A DNA stretch of 64,000 nt from Bryoerythrophyllum caledonicum (Eukaryota > Streptophyta > Bryopsida > Pottiales > Pottiaceae): positions 3,995,976 through 4,059,975 of the forward strand of contig OZ020526.1 of assembly GCA_963971425.1 (NCBI GenBank), written 5' to 3'. The position numbers and the translations under genes were made by a program. The first letter of the stretch is position 1. The number at the start of each line of letters is the position of its first letter. The notes under the pieces were generated by a model, which ran no database searches, was not told the origin of the DNA, and saw only the letters and a list, made by a program, of their open reading frames with translations. This document shows positions 47,818-59,520 of this stretch, one piece after another.

Positions 47818-50800
47818 ATGCCCAATATACTAAAAAGACATCCTACATCACATAAGAAAAATGCCAAAATCTACTTTATACCTAATACCATAAAACTCCA
47901 ACCAGAATATGAACACATTGCAAAACCCTTCGCACCATTTCTAAAAAACACACATACATTACACCACATGTACAACACTTCCCACCCAAACATTGCCCAA
48001 TTCATACAACAAAAAAGTACGCATCCAACACCCCACATCTTATATGCCCTAATAATCACTACTCATCCAAACATAGATGAATGTAACCAACTTCTAAATC
48101 CACAAAATTTGAACACAATTACATGGACTAATACACTCCTACAAACCTTACTAACCTTACAAAACCCACCAGAACGACACATTTGTACTCCACACCCCTA
48201 TACTGAATTCCTAGTAGACAACCAAAATATTATAAACCATGAGAACTCAATACATAAAAGATTATACGACTTCTTACATAGTCAAGACATACCACCCTCA
48301 AATGATATAATAAAACTAAAATTCCCTTACCTCCCTAACAACCTCATAAATGAATCATTAAAATGTCTAGACCCTATACCAGAATACACCCACCCACCCC
48401 CACCTCTTCCCTACATCCCTCCTCAAAATCAAAACATTAGACCAAACCAAGAAAATACATACATAATCACATGGAATGCCTCCTCACTAAACACTGCCCT
48501 TCCTAGTTTATAAACTTTAGTCGCAAACACAGACACACCACCGGCTCTTATAGTTATACAAGAAACAAAACTAACCGCCACAAAATCTACAAAATATATA
48601 CAAAATATATTTCAAGACTATAAACTCATCTTTAACAATACACATGCACTTACAAGATGCATGCAACAAAGGAGACCATACACACCGGGCCGCGGTGGCC
48701 TCCTTACATTAGTACACAAAAAATATACATTCCCAGGCAACATCAACAAAATCCCTACTCCAATGCACATATCACCATACATTCAAATAATTAAAATCAC
48801 TAATCACCCACTACAATCGTGGTTAATCTTTCACATGTATATGCCATCCCATCCCGAAGATACTAGATTTCTCTTAAATATACAAAACACTATTACAACC
48901 CATATTAATAATCATCCCAATCATACATACCTATTATGTGGAGACTTCAATAGAGACATAGCGCTAATTGGCCGCCAAAATGGAAACCATCATACCCCCC
49001 CTCAAAACATTGATTATCAATGGCGCCGCTTCACAGAAAACTTAAACTTCACTTACATCAATACCGATACACAATTCTCTAGACAAGGTGGCTATAATTA
49101 TAGTGATTGGAGTCTAATAGATGGTTTCTATATAAATACAAACAACAACACACAATACACCTCCACAACAAACAAAGATATTATTGTCAATTCGGACCAC
49201 TCACCCGTACAACTGCACATCCCAAATAACACACTAATTAGTAGAACTCCTACAATCCCAAACAAAGACACTATACGCATACTCAACCCCATCCCAAAAA
49301 CCAACATAGAAAAATTCAACACAAAATTCTTCGAAGAAAACTCCGTACAAATAGACCCCCTCATAAACACTCTTGAAAATAATAGTCAATTAACACAAGC
49401 ACAATGGCAAGAAGCATGTCACACCCTAGACAAACTCATAAATAAAATCTCTGATACACTAGAACAAACTTGTAGAGCACACCCAATACCCCAAATGACA
49501 AACAGAACCTCTCAACAAGGCGGGTATCTACCCCGCAAACTTTCTAAAACTTGGAAACAACACTTAACCACATACCATACCATACGTAAAACCATTAGAA
49601 TTGTAAAAAACAACCCCCAATGGCGTAACCACCCCATACACAACGAACTACTAACTATACAACACATCCAAATCCCTACCGCGCCGCCTCCGGACCTTCC
49701 CCAAGATACATGGATAAAAGATATCGCGATAATTGCAAAAAATGCCAACATACAAGCCCGGAAAATAATCACAAAATACACAAAAGAAAACATTAAAAAA
49801 GCCATCTCAAAATATAGACAACTATACGAAATCAGCCCCAAAAGAATTAACAAAAAAGTCTTTAAAAACCTTGAATCCCCACCAATGGATTGTATCAAAG
49901 ATCAATATAATAATATTCTAACTAGCCCCGAAGATATTGCAAATGAAATATTTAACCAACAAACAAAAACCAATAGACCAACAGTACCAACATGTAATTA
50001 CCAGCCACAACATACAATAGAATGCACATGTGCAATACGCCAATACCCTTGGCACGACCTGGACGGATATACCCTTGACAAACGGGGAGAACCAGAAATT
50101 CCACTACATAAATACCTCAACAGAGCCACATACGACACATGCCTTCAAAATCTTGGAAATAATAAAGCCCCAGGCCCAGATCGCATACCAAACTCAATAC
50201 TAAAAAACATGCCTCCAAGATTTCACAAGCTACTATTTCTATTCTTCTCCCATTGCTATAAACAAAAACAGATACCAAACTCATGGAAATTAAGTACAAC
50301 AATTCTACTATACAAAAAAGGCGACCCGTCCATACTACCCAACCATAGACCAATTGCACTAGCTAACACAATATACAAACTCTTTACCAGTACACTCACC
50401 TCCATACTATCCTCATTCGGCGAAAAATTCAAAATCCTACATGATAGTCAAGAAGGATTTAGAGCAGAGAGAAGTACCGCAAGACAAATACAAACTATAA
50501 TAGCCGCACTAGAAGACGCAAAGTTTACTAACCAAGATATATACATACTATACGTGGACTTCAAAAATGCCTTTGGCTCAATTGACCATGCCCGACTTCT
50601 AGCAATAATGATGGACCTTGGTTACCCAAAAGATGCAACTACACTTGTTGGAAACATCTATTCTAAATCATCTACATGTTATACCGGTGAACACTTTGGG
50701 AAAACAAAACCTATACCCATCCAAAGAGGAACAATACAAGGGGATACCCTCAGCCCATACCTATTCATTATATTTCTAGAACCACTACTCAGATGGCTAG

Positions 50801-53800
50801 AAAGAGGAAATTACGGATACACTTTTGGCACATCACAAGTCATAATAAACTCTGCCGCATACGCAGATGACCTAGCCACCATAACTAACAAAATCAAATC
50901 AATCCAAATACAACTAAACAAAATTGATAGATATTGTAAATGGGCCGGTATGGACGTAGGTGTCCCAAAATGTGCCGCTACTGGATGCCCAAACAAATCC
51001 AAATTGAACCCTACCACTTTCAAAGCCCTAATGCAAGCCTCGAACATCAATTACCGCAATCAACCGATCCCCATACTACATCAAAATGAACCATACATAT
51101 ACCTAGGCACAAACCTTGTTCCTACACTAAAATGGAAAATCCAAATCCACACCACAACGACAAAACTCATCAAACAATGCAAAGAACTAACAACATGCCC
51201 AGCCACCATGAAACAAAAAATAAAAATGGTTGATACCGTACTACGCCCAGGTGTGGCATACAGTTTCTACGGTGTACCATACTCTATGCCAGCTATCAAA
51301 AAACTTGATAAAAAAATAATAGCCATACAAAAAACCATATGTGGATTACCAAAATGTATGCCAAATGCAATAACCCAACTACCACATAACCTATTTGGAC
51401 TTGAAGCTTTCTCCCTCAAAAATGCATACCTCCGATGTATAGGCGAACAACTGCAAAATGCTTTAAACGATAAAGGAAGACTTGGGAAAATATATAATGG
51501 ATTAACTCACTATGTCCTTGCCCAATATGGTGGCGCTGAAAACATACCGAGAATTAAAAAAAGTGACTGTATAAGATCACCAATAACACGAATATTCTTC
51601 TTATTAAAACATATAGCTAAAGCCCACCTTAAAAGTACGCTCCCGAACTTCCTCAGGAATCCTACAACACTAGAAATACTATGGCGTCAAGAAACACTAA
51701 ATCATAACACACTCAATGCCCAACTCTCCCAAAAGCTTCTACAAAAACTCCTCTCAAAAAATATTTTTGAACTAAACCAAATTACTTTACCTAACGGTAC
51801 ACACATCATGAACAATGAGGACTTCAAAACCTACCACTTCACCCCATCTAAACTAATAAAGAGTGCCCTAAGTGTTGCTAAACAACTATTTTGCCACCTA
51901 ACATGCCCCACTATATGTCATACCCCTTGCAACATACACCCATACTCTCATACACTTAAAGATCCATTCATCACCCTCAACAATAACATCATCCCAAGAA
52001 ATATTCCCACACCAACCAATCTCCCTAACCCTCCACATACATACCACCCCCGCCCCCCAACATACATCCCCAAAAACCCTACCACATACCCCATTAATAA
52101 TATCATAAACCATAAACATATCCAACACACAGACACAAATAACATACAAAATACCTACACAAAATATCTATGCCAATGGCAACACAATGATAATACATAC
52201 AATAAATGGCTACCCCAAAGAGACCTTTTTCCACGGCATGACACCAATACCTCCACACATAACATTGAAAAATTAAAACAATACTACCAAAAGATCCAAA
52301 ACAAAATATACTCAGATATCATCCTTGCCCACCATCCACAAGAACAATTCTCAGACTCAAGGTCCGTAGCACCACCCATAATAATCCCACTCTTAAACAT
52401 CTACACGACAGAATGCAACCCCGAAAATGATATCTTTACATCCTCAAACACAATTCAAATAGTTAACAATCAAGCACATCTATTCGAAGAAAACGGCCGA
52501 CATTTACACACCATCCCGGTTACCCGACTCCAATGGCTATGGAATCAATATAATACAAAGATACAAACTCCTACAAACATCGAACCAACGACCCAACCCT
52601 TTGAAACCGAACTAATATGGCTCTACCAAAGGTATAAATACCGAATACCAAAAACTGACCCCCTCAAAAATGCCCAATACACAATACCCACTCTCATTTT
52701 AGACTCACTGATCTCATCCTTTAATATCGAGCAATCATACTTCTCTTCCCCGGTCACGTGTTCTACCAAACTAAAAAAATTCTACTCACCCTATGAAAGA
52801 GACAAAATATTCGGATCCCTAGGAAAGGCCTTTGACTACAAATGGACCGGTAATGGCATAGCCCACCCCCACAACGAGAAGGACATGGAACAAGCCATAC
52901 ATTGGGCTAGACTTGCCGCCAAACATGATCCAAATAACACAAAAACAATCATCATCACACCGAACAACAATTGGTACCAAAACAACAATCAAAATCCAAA
53001 CCCATTCCCAGATTCCCATATCGTTGCAATATTTGAAGCAGACACAATACCATACGAAGAACCTACTATTCCACCCGAGCTAAAAAAACCCCGAATAGAG
53101 CCATCTACATTACAAATACTATGCGTCCATCATCAAAATCAAACCCTTGGCTCCCTAGAACAACTTGCGGAACTTACCTCCATAACAAACAATCTAGGCA
53201 TACATCGACTATACACAAAACTGGCCCCACCAACACCCATACAAACCCCCGTAAACAAAAGTAAAAACTGGTCAAAACTAAACTATGTCAACAACACATT
53301 AAACTATTCGATCATACCTCCCCCTCTTCCAGATTATCAAACCTATACCACAAAAAAATTTAACCCCACATACAGTTATTACACCGACGGCTCCTTTAAC
53401 CCACCAGAACAAATTAGCCCGGGCTCTTGGCGCAGAGAAAAAGCTGGCTATGGCATATATAATTCTACCAAAGAAATTAAACTAGCCAAAAGACTTCATG
53501 GACTACAAAATATCCTCAGAGCAGAACTCATGGCCATCCACAAAACACTACAAATCATCACAACAAAATACAATGATGAACCCGCACATATATTCACCGA
53601 TTGTATAAATGCACTCTACCTACTTAACACTCAAATAACACACCCTACCCTTCACAATAGCCACCCCGACCAAACCATATTAACATCAATGGTCCAAATG
53701 TTACAAAACCGTACACAAATCACAACCCTCCACAAAGTGAGAGCCCATGCTAACATTGATGGCAACGAACAAGCAGACAAACTAGCAAAAGAAGGGCGAG

Positions 53801-54840
53801 AAAAATCACACAAAAACGCCAAAGACCCACACGAACATGCCCATGCTACCCCATACTACTTTCAAAAAGAAGATTGGCCTTCCAAAGAAGATACCCCCGA
53901 CAAAGGCCCAATTAGATTCTTAGGCAAATATCTCAAAAAACAAGACCTCTACAACAACCTTGACACAATTTCAGAAAATATTCCTAACATAGAAAAATGG
54001 ACTAACAATAACGACATAGACAATGAACTCTCTACAAATTTTTGGAAAAACCCCATCATCTCAGACTCGCAAATAACATGCCTCATCAAATTTCGTACGG
54101 GTCAATATATGGGAAACGCTCGCAAACAACTCTTCTTTGGAATAGAAAGATTCCCATCCATAACATGTCCCATATGTCCCTCAACGGACCCCGACACATG
54201 GCTCCATGTCCTACTCAAATGCCAAAACCACCACATACACTCTCTAATTGTTAAAAGACATAATAAAGCGGTATGGGAAATCCGAAAACTAATCACCTCC
54301 TACAATAAATCGAGATGTTTTATACTAATGAACGCCGGTATTTATAATAACAATCCACAAGAGAATACAGTCCCCCCTTGGCTACTCCCATGCTCGTGTA
54401 TGACCCAAAGATGTCATTGCAACGCTAGGCTCAAACCAGACATCCTTTGTGTTAAAGGCTTACCATACAATGACCCACCACCCGATAACATCAACCAAGA
54501 CTACACCATTCAATTCATTGAATTCACATATTGCAACGATAGATTTTCCCCGGAAACAATCCAAAATAAAATAGATAAATACCAACCTCTTATTGACGAC
54601 ATCATCGCCCTAGGATGGAATGTGGACCCCCTTGTTGTAATCACATCCGGCGCTCGTGCCACCACCTTTATCCCATCTATAAAGACTCTTGAAGATACCT
54701 TCAAAATACCCATTGATACAATTAAAAACACCTTTAAAAACATTAACACCACCGCTACTCAATATGCCATGTCTATTTTACTACACAAACGCAAAATTGA
54801 AAACAACCAAGCCCTTCCCGATACACAAGACCCCCCTTGA
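47818..54840 (+). CDS. ORF2 enzyme polyprotein: APE endonuclease, reverse transcriptase, RNase H, CCHC, RLE-like
   Basis: About 2,340 residues after the 2A, interrupted only by TAA at 48511-48513. A novel ~190-residue region comes first (47880-48440). APE endonuclease 48460-49220: WN (48472-48477), QETK (Glu 48562), GDFN (48940-48951), SLIDG and SDH (49192-49200), all catalytic positions present. Reverse transcriptase about 50150-51150: APGPDRIPNSIL, VDFKNAF (Asp 50557), GTIQGDTLSPYLF (from 50728), YADD (50860-50871). A long, unassigned spacer (51150-53340) follows. RNase H 53370-53800: TDGS (Asp 53386), Glu 53524, FTD (Asp 53599), AHANIDGNEQAD (His 53746, Asp 53776). CCHC knuckle Cx2Cx9Hx4C at 54166-54222. 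RLE-like region 54250-54700: RHN, KPD (54433-54441), EFT (Glu 54520) and KIDKYQPL. The polyprotein would nick target DNA, copy element RNA and degrade it. The stop lies inside APE, so this copy is probably inactive unless read through. Confidence 0.85.
54250..54720 (+). other. R2-type restriction-like endonuclease region at the ORF2 C-terminus
   Basis: After the CCHC knuckle come KRHNKAVWEI, a cysteine cluster CSCMTQRCHC, RLKPDILCVKG, IQFIEFTYCND and NKIDKYQPLIDDI, then a hydrophobic VDPLVVITSGARAT. R2-group elements have a C-terminal CCHC followed by an RHN block and a PD-(D/E)xK nuclease with K-P-D and a downstream acidic residue, then K..KY.PL. The order agrees. The gap from the KPD aspartate to the glutamate (27 residues) is longer than the 12-14 usual in R2, so catalytic competence is uncertain. 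If correct, this is the second endonuclease of the element. Confidence 0.65.
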
Positions 54841-55087
54841 TTTTTCCCCCGCTTCGATTTTTCTTGACTGATTAGTCTTGTGGCTCATGGCTTCCTGCTT
54901 GTTTGTTTGTGTTTTTGGCTACTTGTTTGGTAAGATGGATGTTTAGTTGGTTGGGTGTCTTGCTTGGCGGGTCTCTGGCTACCCGTTACATAGTGTCTAC
55001 CCTCGAGAGGGGGAAGTAGTTCCTTCTTACTAATTCCTTGTCCGGTGGACATGGTCTTAGTAGTGGAACGAACAGACACTTTATTCA
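54841..55087 (+). other. 3' UTR of the giant LINE
   Basis: About 250 bp between the ORF2 TGA and the terminal hairpin, T/G-rich in contrast to the A/C-rich ORF2. It is presumably the region bound by the reverse transcriptase when priming. No poly(A) signal or poly(A) tail is present, consistent with a non-poly(A) 3' end. Confidence 0.6.
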
Positions 55088-55142
55088 CGCCGGTCTCCTT
55101 CGGAGACCGGCGTTCTTCTTCTTCTTCTGCATCTCCTTCTTC
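55088..55142 (+). other. 3'-terminal hairpin and TTC-repeat tail of the LINE
   Basis: CGCCGGTCTCC (55088-55098) and GGAGACCGGCG (55102-55112) form a perfect 11-bp stem with a TTC loop. It is followed at once by five TTC repeats (55113-55127) and, after TGCATCTCC, two more. A structured 3' end followed by a short tandem-repeat tail instead of poly(A) is known from several LINE groups (RTE, I-like and others) and marks the 3' boundary here. Confidence 0.8.
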
Positions 55143-58100
55143 TAATGTCTATGTAGCACAAATCTCACAAGTCAATTTTGGAAGTTGAATGTGATACAAG
55201 TTTTTGAGAGGGCGGCTTCAACGGAGGCTTTGAGGTACTTTCTTCACTACTCTCTAATGCAACTCTTTTTTTCCATGTCCCATCCTTGTGCGCCTGGCAT
55301 TCTTGTATAACCAAACTAGATCCTCAAAAAGGAAGTTCAATGGTGGCATGCATCTAGAACATAAAAACTTTAGAAAATAATGTCATGAAAGTCTGAAGAT
55401 GTTGTAGCTTGTGTTTCTTCTCATTTTTAGTATAATCTCCTACAAAAGCTTCAACACTTTGTCATAATGTCTTTGCTTCTTCACTTGCACTAAGAAACTT
55501 TGCATCATTCTTATTGGATAATGAAGATTCTTGAACCTCTACATCCATATTGGTCGGAGAAATTATTGCTACATCAGACGTATCATCTTCCATTACCATC
55601 ATTCCTTCCACAACTTCATTCCTTTTTATGCTTGAAAATTCTCTTTCACAACCCATTGCACCCCAAAATATGTTTGCAAGCGGAATTCCAGTCTAGACAA
55701 TTGCAAAAATTTATGTTCAAAGATACATTGTATGAAGTGCGTAGAGTACTCTCACTTTGTACACAAAATAATAAATGTTCGTCATTATTACTAGTGAGAC
55801 ATTAGATGCCGTCTATTAATAAGATTTAAACATCCCCTTGCATCTTTTCAAACAATGTCAATGTCCTTTATCATTTCCCCTTCTTGAAAAACTCCTCCAA
55901 ATCACCTATACATAAAATATCAATTAGATTTTAATATTATACAAAAAAAAACATCATGTAAATAATATAAAGTAAATGAAAGTGGAAGGGAAAGTAGAAG
56001 GAAGTGGATGGGGACTCATTTTTGGATGTAGCATGATAGAAGTTATAATGAAAGAGAGGAAGATAGTACAAGTAGAAGAAATAAAACCAAGGCAAAAGCT
56101 AGTTGAGGAAATAAAGGACAAACAACCTCATTTTTCACCTTTTTATCCACTGCAATTGATTTTCATCATTAACGAATGAAATTCAAAAGGAGACTTGAGG
56201 AAACCTGTCCACAATTGCTTCATCTTGTCTTTAAAAGCAAAGGCCATTGCAAGAAAAACTATGGCTATGATTATGGATACGGAAAAAAAAGAAAAAAAGA
56301 ACAAAGGTTTTGGGGTTTAGAAGCAAAAGTTTCAACACGCGAGAAGAGGAAAAATGAATGAGAAGAAGGAAGTCAAATTATACTATAGGAAGAGGAAAAA
56401 AGGAAGGTATTAAAAATTTGAGAGAGCAGCTATGGCTGTGGCCATGATTGTAGCTATGGCATGAAGATAGGAGAGGAGAAAGAGGAAGATTTGGAGGATG
56501 ATGAAGATAACCATGGTTGTGGTTATAGTCGTGGTTATCGTGGAGGGTTAGAGGAGGCAAAGAAGGAGAAAGACGAGGCAAAAAATGGGGCATTGAGGAA
56601 GCAAGAAGGCGGTTGTGGCTATGGCCGGGAGTATGGTCATGGCAGAGAAGTAGAAGGGATGAAGGCAACTTTTTGAAGACTGAGGAGGGCGGTCAAGACG
56701 ACGAGGGCGTTCAAAGCGATAAGGGCAATTAGACAAGCAAGGGTAGTAGAAAAAACAAAGAGAAATCCAATTATAGCCTAGATAGTTCTAACTCCAACCA
56801 TAGCCTAGTCAACTCTGACTCCAGCCATAGCCGTGGAGAAAACGACATTGAGTAAGGTCAAATTTTGGATGTTTTGGATGCGTTATTGGGTTAAAGAAAT
56901 AATATAGAGTGTATACAGTGAAAAAGTGGTTTCGTTCTAGGAATTTAGAGTGAAGAGAAGGAATTTTCAAAAGTTTCTAAAATTAGTATTTTTGGAAGTT
57001 TGAAGAAGGATTTATGCTTTTGAGGGATTTGGTTATTGAAAATTAAGGGACTTGGATAGGGTTTTCCAATGGATATAAGTCTAGATTCCGGAGAGTAGAA
57101 GGGGTGGGTGAAATGATATAAATTTTTGGGGCTTTAAAGTTTCAGAAGCTATGGAGGAAGGAGAGCAGAATTTGGGGGTGGTAGAGGAACGAGGAGGAAG
57201 AGCAAGGCCTGTTTGGAAGGGAAAAAATCTTTACTTCCAATATATGGAAATATACTTTGGATACTATGGAAAGTGGGAAAAATCATGTTGATGAAGATAG
57301 TTGCACTTGGAAGTTTACTTGGGGGAATGGGTGGCTATTACTAAACTAGGGAGGCTGATTGTGGAAAAAAACATGTTTAGTTAGGATAAGAGATCTTGAG
57401 AGACGGCTAACCTTCATCTGTGTTTAATGAAGCGATTAAATCGGAGAATAATCGTGGATCCGATCCATTGGAAGACCGGACCCAACTTTCGGATCCTGAA
57501 CACTAACATCAATGGTTGTGCAACTTTGGACTATTATGTCTCTAATGAATGTTTAGCCTTGTGTGAGCCTAATTTTTGGTTCACATTTGGTTTTAGACCA
57601 ACTTTTAGAATATTAGTGGATTGGTTAAGAAGTTAGTAATTATATGTGGTTAGTTGTAGTGAAACTTTGAGGAATTCATTGAATTAGTATTAGTTTTGGA
57701 ATTGAAGTATTAGTAGGAAAAATTGATGTGCGAGAAGTTGAAGACACAAAAAGAAACTTAAGTTGTGGTGCAAGTGGGGGAAGAAGGAAATTAGTATTAG
57801 TAGTGGGAGGTTTTAAGAAGTTAGTTATAATTAGAAGTATAAAACTAGATTAGGTAGAAGGTTAGAAGTGTAAAAAGTGTGTGGTGTTAGAAAATTAGTG
57901 TGGAAAATGATTAGAATTAGAACTAATGGTAGTAGAAGATAGTAGAATTGTAATGGACAAGAAAACAAATTTATTAGTTAGAGGTGGTGAAGTTAGGAAA
58001 GAGTTGGAAATTTTAGTTATAGGATTTAGTTATAGTATTTTTATATAGGATTTACTCATACCATGAGGTGTGAAGGAGAAGCAAAGAAAATTGAAAGAAG

Positions 58101-59520
58101 AAATAAGAGGAAGAAAATAAAAAATAAAAAAAGGGAAATGAAAAATAAACAAAAAATGAGAAAGAAGTAGAAATCCTGGCTATGGCGACCATGACTAGTT
58201 ATTGAAAGGACGGTTATTAGCGTTAGGGGTATCAATTAGAGGTACCAAATATTGGGAGCAAAGGTATCTACTGTGATAGCAAATAGAATAGGAAAGGATA
58301 TCAAGTCGAGTAGGTTCTTATATTAGAGTTGAGATTGTTCGTGGTGGAAGCAATGACTATAGAGGAGATAAAGATAGTTGTCTGCGCCTCTTGCGACGAG
58401 GGGAAGGGATGAACCTAGCGTGTGAGCCGTGAGCCATAAGCCACATAACAAAATATTCTAATTTTAAAATTAATTTATTTAAAGCAGAACAATAGAGAAG
58501 ATTTTGTAATCAATATTTACTAAAAGTAGCATGTAGAAAAAGAACCTATGACCGTGGAGAAGGATTCATGTACGGCGCGAGTAAGACTTATAACCGTAGG
58601 TTGACAGATACGACTGCAATTTTTGGAGACAATTCAATTTAACGTTATATTGATTTGAGTACAATAAATATTCATGGATGGGAAAAAAATATCAAATAGA
58701 AGAAAAAAACACCATTTTAAAGCAAGTAAGTTCTGTACACAAATGTAACAAACTCGAGTGGTGGCCCTTTCAGTCTCACCACTTTTTCATTACAAATGTT
58801 AGATGATCATTCAATGTAGATCCAATGTAGTCTATTGCTAATAGAAGACGGTGTGCTTCACAGAAAGGATTTGTAAAACTGGCTTACTCTCGTTGAAGCT
58901 GAAACTAGGGGCATGCATGAAGACATCCATATCAGGGTCTAAACCGCAGACTATTGTGAAGACATAATAAAGATGCTTACAATATCCATTGTCCACGTTT
59001 GCCGAGTGATTTATTGTTCATGTCCATGAAAGATGGACAATCACAACTGGAGAATTGGCCAATACTTAGCACGTACTTTCAAACCTTTGAAATGCTTCTG
59101 GACTGGAATGACATAACGCAACCAAACCCTAGAAGAGGAATCATATGAACTTTACATATCTTGCCAACCACGGACAAAGCAGATGCGCAGCTGTTCTAAT
59201 GTGCTATAGAAGGAGCTTTGGGATTTCTTCGAATGACCTTTCCAAATCGCTTTGAGGGATGCATGGTAGGCTCCTCCGGGGTCGAAAATGATGAGAAGTC
59301 CAATGACCCTCCTTGATCTCCAAATAGTTCCCGAGGAGACAGTTCCACGTGTTCGGCCAATCAGAATCCGGTGTCTTCTAATGCAAATATCTATTTCTGG
59401 CTAAGATTGGTGTTGATCTTCACTGGCCATACACTAGGAATATCTGGTTTGGAGACAACCCATTTCCTTCTAGTGCCCTTCACACATCTCTCGATGTCAT
59501 CATTTCAAAAGAAGAATTGC
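55143..59520. other. Intergenic DNA, partly purine-rich and repetitive
   Basis: 55462-55656 (minus) is open for 64 codons with acidic composition, unrecognised. 56190-56860 holds degenerate repeats of GGCTATGGC/GGTTGTGGTTATAGTCG type, glycine/tyrosine-rich on the plus strand and histidine-rich on the minus strand, unlikely to be a gene. 57200-58200 is rich in GTTAG-type repeats and purines. 58500-59400 shows nothing recognisable. Confidence 0.35.

Larger units (their letters stand above)
39860..55142 (+). mobile_element. Giant Dualen/RandI-like non-LTR retrotransposon with APE, RT, RNase H, RLE-like domain and 2A
   Basis: A non-LTR (LINE) element of about 15 kb. Order: 5' monomers (40151-41117), a 5' frame, ORF1 to 43852, the ORF2 frame 43933-54840, a 3' UTR, a hairpin (55088-55112) and a TTC tail. 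ORF2 encodes an apurinic-type endonuclease upstream of the reverse transcriptase and, after RNase H and a CCHC knuckle, a restriction-like endonuclease motif set. Having both endonucleases is the defining trait of the Dualen/RandI group known from green algae. The size far exceeds a usual LINE of 4-8 kb, mainly because of the repetitive ORF2 leader and a long RT-RNase H spacer. ORF1 shows no break in its main frame, and ORF2 has one stop. The 5' border is uncertain; I place it where the 5' frame opens. No target duplication was identified. Confidence 0.85.

Noticed and set aside
48511-48513. TAA in ORF2 as programmed readthrough or a reassigned stop codon
   Set aside because: TAA is used as a normal stop elsewhere in the window, and no readthrough context or downstream structure is evident; a simple mutation is more economical.
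55088-55112. Terminal hairpin as a cUUCGg tetraloop
   Set aside because: Register with the full 11-bp stem requires a three-base TTC loop; the tetraloop register would break the stem.
56190-56860. Glycine/tyrosine- or histidine-rich small protein gene
   Set aside because: The pattern comes from degenerate GGCTATGGC-type simple repeats with frames broken on both strands.
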